Positions 7,470 to 9,088 of a stretch of DNA of 9,088 nt are shown here, piece by piece. Origin of the DNA: Burkholderiales bacterium (GTDB lineage: Bacteria > Pseudomonadota > Gammaproteobacteria > Burkholderiales > Burkholderiaceae_C); NCBI GenBank assembly GCA_947448105.1, contig CANFNE010000087.1, positions 1-9,088 on the forward strand, in the 5' to 3' direction. The position numbers and the translations under genes are program-made. The notes below the pieces were generated by a model. The model did no database searches. It was not told the origin of the DNA and saw nothing but the letters and a program-made list of their open reading frames with translations. Numbering within the stretch: the first letter of the stretch is position 1; every line of letters starts with the position of its first letter.

Positions 7470-8744
7470 ATGTCCAATCACCCCAGCCCCGCACCTGCCG
7501 CCGCCCAGCCACTGGACGCTTTGGAAAGCGATCCCCAGCGCCAGGGCTGGATGGTGGGCGCGCCGCCGCCGCCCGAAAAGCGCGTGCGTTTTGCCGACGG
7601 AAGCATGATGGCGTTTCCACAAAACCGCTGGGCCAACAGCCATTACCGCGAGCTGGTGCCGACCAAGGTGGTCGCGCGCGGCCCGGGTGTAGTCCAAGCC
7701 CTGCCCCGGGCCGAACGCCAGGATTTGGACGCCGTGCGCTTTTTTCCCATCGGCCTAGCACAAGAGATGACGTGGGGCCAGTCTTTGCTGGCCAATTACA
7801 CCGACGGCATCGTGGTGCTGCACCGCGGGCAGATCGTCTACGAGCGCTATGCGGGCGCGCTGGACGCGGACACGCCGCACATCGCTTTCTCGGTGACCAA
7901 GTCGTTCATCGGCACCATTGCCGAGTGCCTGGTGCATGAGGGCGCGCTTGATGATGCGGCCAAGGTGGCCCATTACGTGCCTGAGCTGGCGGGCAGCGCG
8001 TTTGGTGATGCCACGGTGCGCGAGGTAATGGACATGACCACCGGCTTGCAATACAGCGAGGTCTACACCGATCCCCAGGCCGAAATCTGGAGCCATGCCC
8101 GCGCCGGAGGCCTGATTCCCCGCCCGCCCGGCTACCAGGGGCCCGACAGTTTTTATGAATTTCTGCAAACCGTCGACAAGCAGGGTGCGCATGGCGCGCA
8201 TTTTTCCTACAAGACGGTCAACACCGACGCTCTGGGCTGGATCATCCGCCGCGTCACCGGCATGTCCTTGGCGCGAAACCTGTCACAGCGCATCTGGTCC
8301 CGTCTGGGCGCCGAGCACGACGCGTGCATCACGGTGGACACCGCAGGCATCGAATTTGCCGGTGGTGGCCTCAACACCACCCTGCGCGACCTGGCACGCT
8401 TTGGCGAGATGATGCGCAACGGTGGACGCGTTATGGGCCAGCAAGTCCTGCCCCAAGCGGTGGTGGACGGCATTTGCAGGGGGGCTGACCCGGCGAAATT
8501 CGTCGCAGCGGGCTACCACACGCTACCCGGTTGGAGCTACCGCAGCATGTGGTGGATCTCGCACAACCCGCACGGCGCCTACATGGCACGCGGCATCCAC
8601 GGCCAGGCGATTTACATCGACCCGGCGGCTGAGATGGTGATCGCGCGCTACGGCTCGCACCACATTGCGGGCAACCTGGGCATTGACCCGCATTCGCTGC
8701 CGGCCTACCACGCCATGGCGCTGCATTTGATGGAATCGGCCTAA
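7470..8744 (+). CDS. Serine hydrolase, beta-lactamase fold, 6-aminohexanoate-dimer hydrolase (NylB)-like
   Basis: The protein has 424 aa from ATG 7470 with no signal peptide or membrane segment, so it is probably cytosolic. The catalytic SxxK motif is SVTK (141-144) in the context IAFSVTKSFIGTIAE. Family-typical segments follow: the YSEVYTDPQAEIW stretch (195-207), which resembles the tyrosine region of nylon-oligomer hydrolase NylB; the second catalytic tyrosine in FSYKTVNTDALGWII (245-259); and the C-terminal GIHGQAIYIDP (375-385) in the position of the KTG/HxG triad. This points to an amidase or esterase of the EstB/NylB type rather than a secreted class C beta-lactamase; the natural substrate cannot be told. 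An in-frame ATG at 7425 would add 15 residues; 7470 is preferred because the extension MATKHCRMPLFARTL does not look like the family and GAGAA precedes 7470. The gene stands alone, divergent from rlmJ. Confidence 0.85.
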   Translation: MSNHPSPAPAAAQPLDALESDPQRQGWMVGAPPPPEKRVRFADGSMMAFPQNRWANSHYRELVPTKVVARGPGVVQALPRAERQDLDAVRFFPIGLAQEMTWGQSLLANYTDGIVVLHRGQIVYERYAGALDADTPHIAFSVTKSFIGTIAECLVHEGALDDAAKVAHYVPELAGSAFGDATVREVMDMTTGLQYSEVYTDPQAEIWSHARAGGLIPRPPGYQGPDSFYEFLQTVDKQGAHGAHFSYKTVNTDALGWIIRRVTGMSLARNLSQRIWSRLGAEHDACITVDTAGIEFAGGGLNTTLRDLARFGEMMRNGGRVMGQQVLPQAVVDGICRGADPAKFVAAGYHTLPGWSYRSMWWISHNPHGAYMARGIHGQAIYIDPAAEMVIARYGSHHIAGNLGIDPHSLPAYHAMALHLMESA

Positions 8745-8803
8745 AAACCTGGTTTGGCCGGTTGGGCGTCGCGGTCTTCAATGTGGCGGGCCGACTGTAA
8801 ATT

Positions 8804-8831
8804 AGGTCAAAAAGCGCGTGTCGCTTATACT
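8804..8831 (+). promoter_or_regulatory. Candidate promoter of rplM
   Basis: TATACT at 8826-8831 is a good -10 hexamer, identical to the one proposed for ahcY. AGGTCA at 8804-8809 is a weak -35 with a 16-bp spacer. Predicted transcription start is near 8838, leaving a leader of about 119 nt before the rplM ATG. Confidence 0.5.
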
Positions 8832-8832
8832 G

Positions 8833-8930
8833 GCAGGCTTCGCAGCGCTTTAGTGGCTCCGCGGCGAAGTTTTACACCCCACCTAAGAGGCTCCCGCTAG
8901 TGGAGCGCCGACCGTGGAAAAGAGCCCTGC
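8833..8930 (+). other. Putatively structured rplM mRNA leader
   Basis: The leader can fold into several helices: CTTCGC (8838-8843) with GCGAAG (8864-8869); GCTCC (8890-8894) with GGAGC (8902-8906); and an alternative closing helix GCAGG (8833-8837) with CCTGC (8926-8930). The sequence GGCTCC occurs twice (8855-8860 and 8889-8894), and either copy could pair with the single GGAGC, giving two exclusive folds. Autogenous control of the rplM-rpsI operon by its product is known in E. coli, so a regulatory leader is plausible. I do not recognise it as a specific named RNA family. The remaining part of the 212-nt gap (8745-8803) shows nothing I recognise. Confidence 0.4.
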
Positions 8931-8956
8931 AAACCCCTTCATAGAAGAGAAAACTC

Positions 8957-9088
8957 ATGTCAACTTTCAGCGCAAAACCCGCTGAGGTCGTGCACGAGTG
9001 GTTTGTGGTTGACGCGACCGATAAGGTCCTCGGACGAGTAGCCAGCGAAGTTGCTCTCCGTTTGCGCGGCAAACACAAGGCCATTTAC
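8957..9088 (+). CDS. rplM: 50S ribosomal protein L13, N-terminal 44 codons (partial)
   Basis: L13 is an early-assembly protein of the large ribosomal subunit that binds 23S rRNA. The visible 44 residues, MSTFSAKPAEVVHEWFVVDA then DKVLGRVASEVALRLRGKHKAIY, match the conserved L13 N-terminus (TFSAKPAEV; WxVVDAxxxxLGRxAxxxAxxLRGKHK). The full protein is about 142 aa, so about 100 residues lie beyond the right edge, where rpsI (S9) normally follows. The start ATG is preceded by AGAAGAGA at 8943-8950, an acceptable Shine-Dalgarno 6 nt away. Confidence 0.95.
   Translation, partial: MSTFSAKPAEVVHEWFVVDATDKVLGRVASEVALRLRGKHKAIY

Noticed and set aside
7470..8744. Class C beta-lactamase / antibiotic resistance gene
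   Set aside because: There is no signal peptide, and the tyrosine-region motifs match the NylB/EstB group rather than AmpC, so a resistance call is not supported.

Overview
The window is about 9.1 kb of GC-rich chromosome. It looks like a betaproteobacterium of the order Burkholderiales, probably Comamonadaceae. The reasons are the divergent nadK-recN / hrcA arrangement, an S-adenosylhomocysteine (SAH) riboswitch ahead of ahcY, the protein sequences themselves, and tight gene packing. The taxonomic call rests on recognition, not on a search. All genes are ordinary housekeeping or core-accessory genes. I see no mobile element, CRISPR array, tRNA or rRNA.

Layout. The left end, on the minus strand, holds nadK (NAD kinase) followed after 3 nt by recN (DNA-repair ATPase), which runs off the left edge. 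Divergently, and only 29 bp away, hrcA (heat-shock repressor) starts on the plus strand. After hrcA a 214-nt intergenic region carries a promoter-like -10 box, a well-formed SAH riboswitch aptamer and an expression-platform region. This leads into the tightly packed plus-strand cluster ahcY-tlyA-metF. metF converges on rlmJ (23S rRNA m6A methyltransferase, minus strand). Divergent from rlmJ is a cytosolic serine hydrolase of the 6-aminohexanoate-dimer hydrolase (NylB-like) / beta-lactamase fold. The right edge has a 212-nt gap with a promoter-like box and a probably structured leader, then the first 44 codons of rplM (ribosomal protein L13).

How the genes fit together. AhcY removes SAH, the product inhibitor of SAM-dependent methyltransferases, and yields homocysteine. 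MetF makes the 5-methyltetrahydrofolate needed to remethylate homocysteine to methionine. TlyA, encoded between them, is a SAM-consuming, SAH-producing rRNA methyltransferase. The aptamer upstream of ahcY would let the cell raise this operon when SAH accumulates. The points most worth a second look are the possible expression-platform pairings of the riboswitch (including a 7-nt complementarity between aptamer strand P2 and the ahcY start codon), tlyA inside the SAH-controlled operon and its acidic insertion, the possibly leaderless nadK/hrcA divergent starts, and the folded rplM leader.
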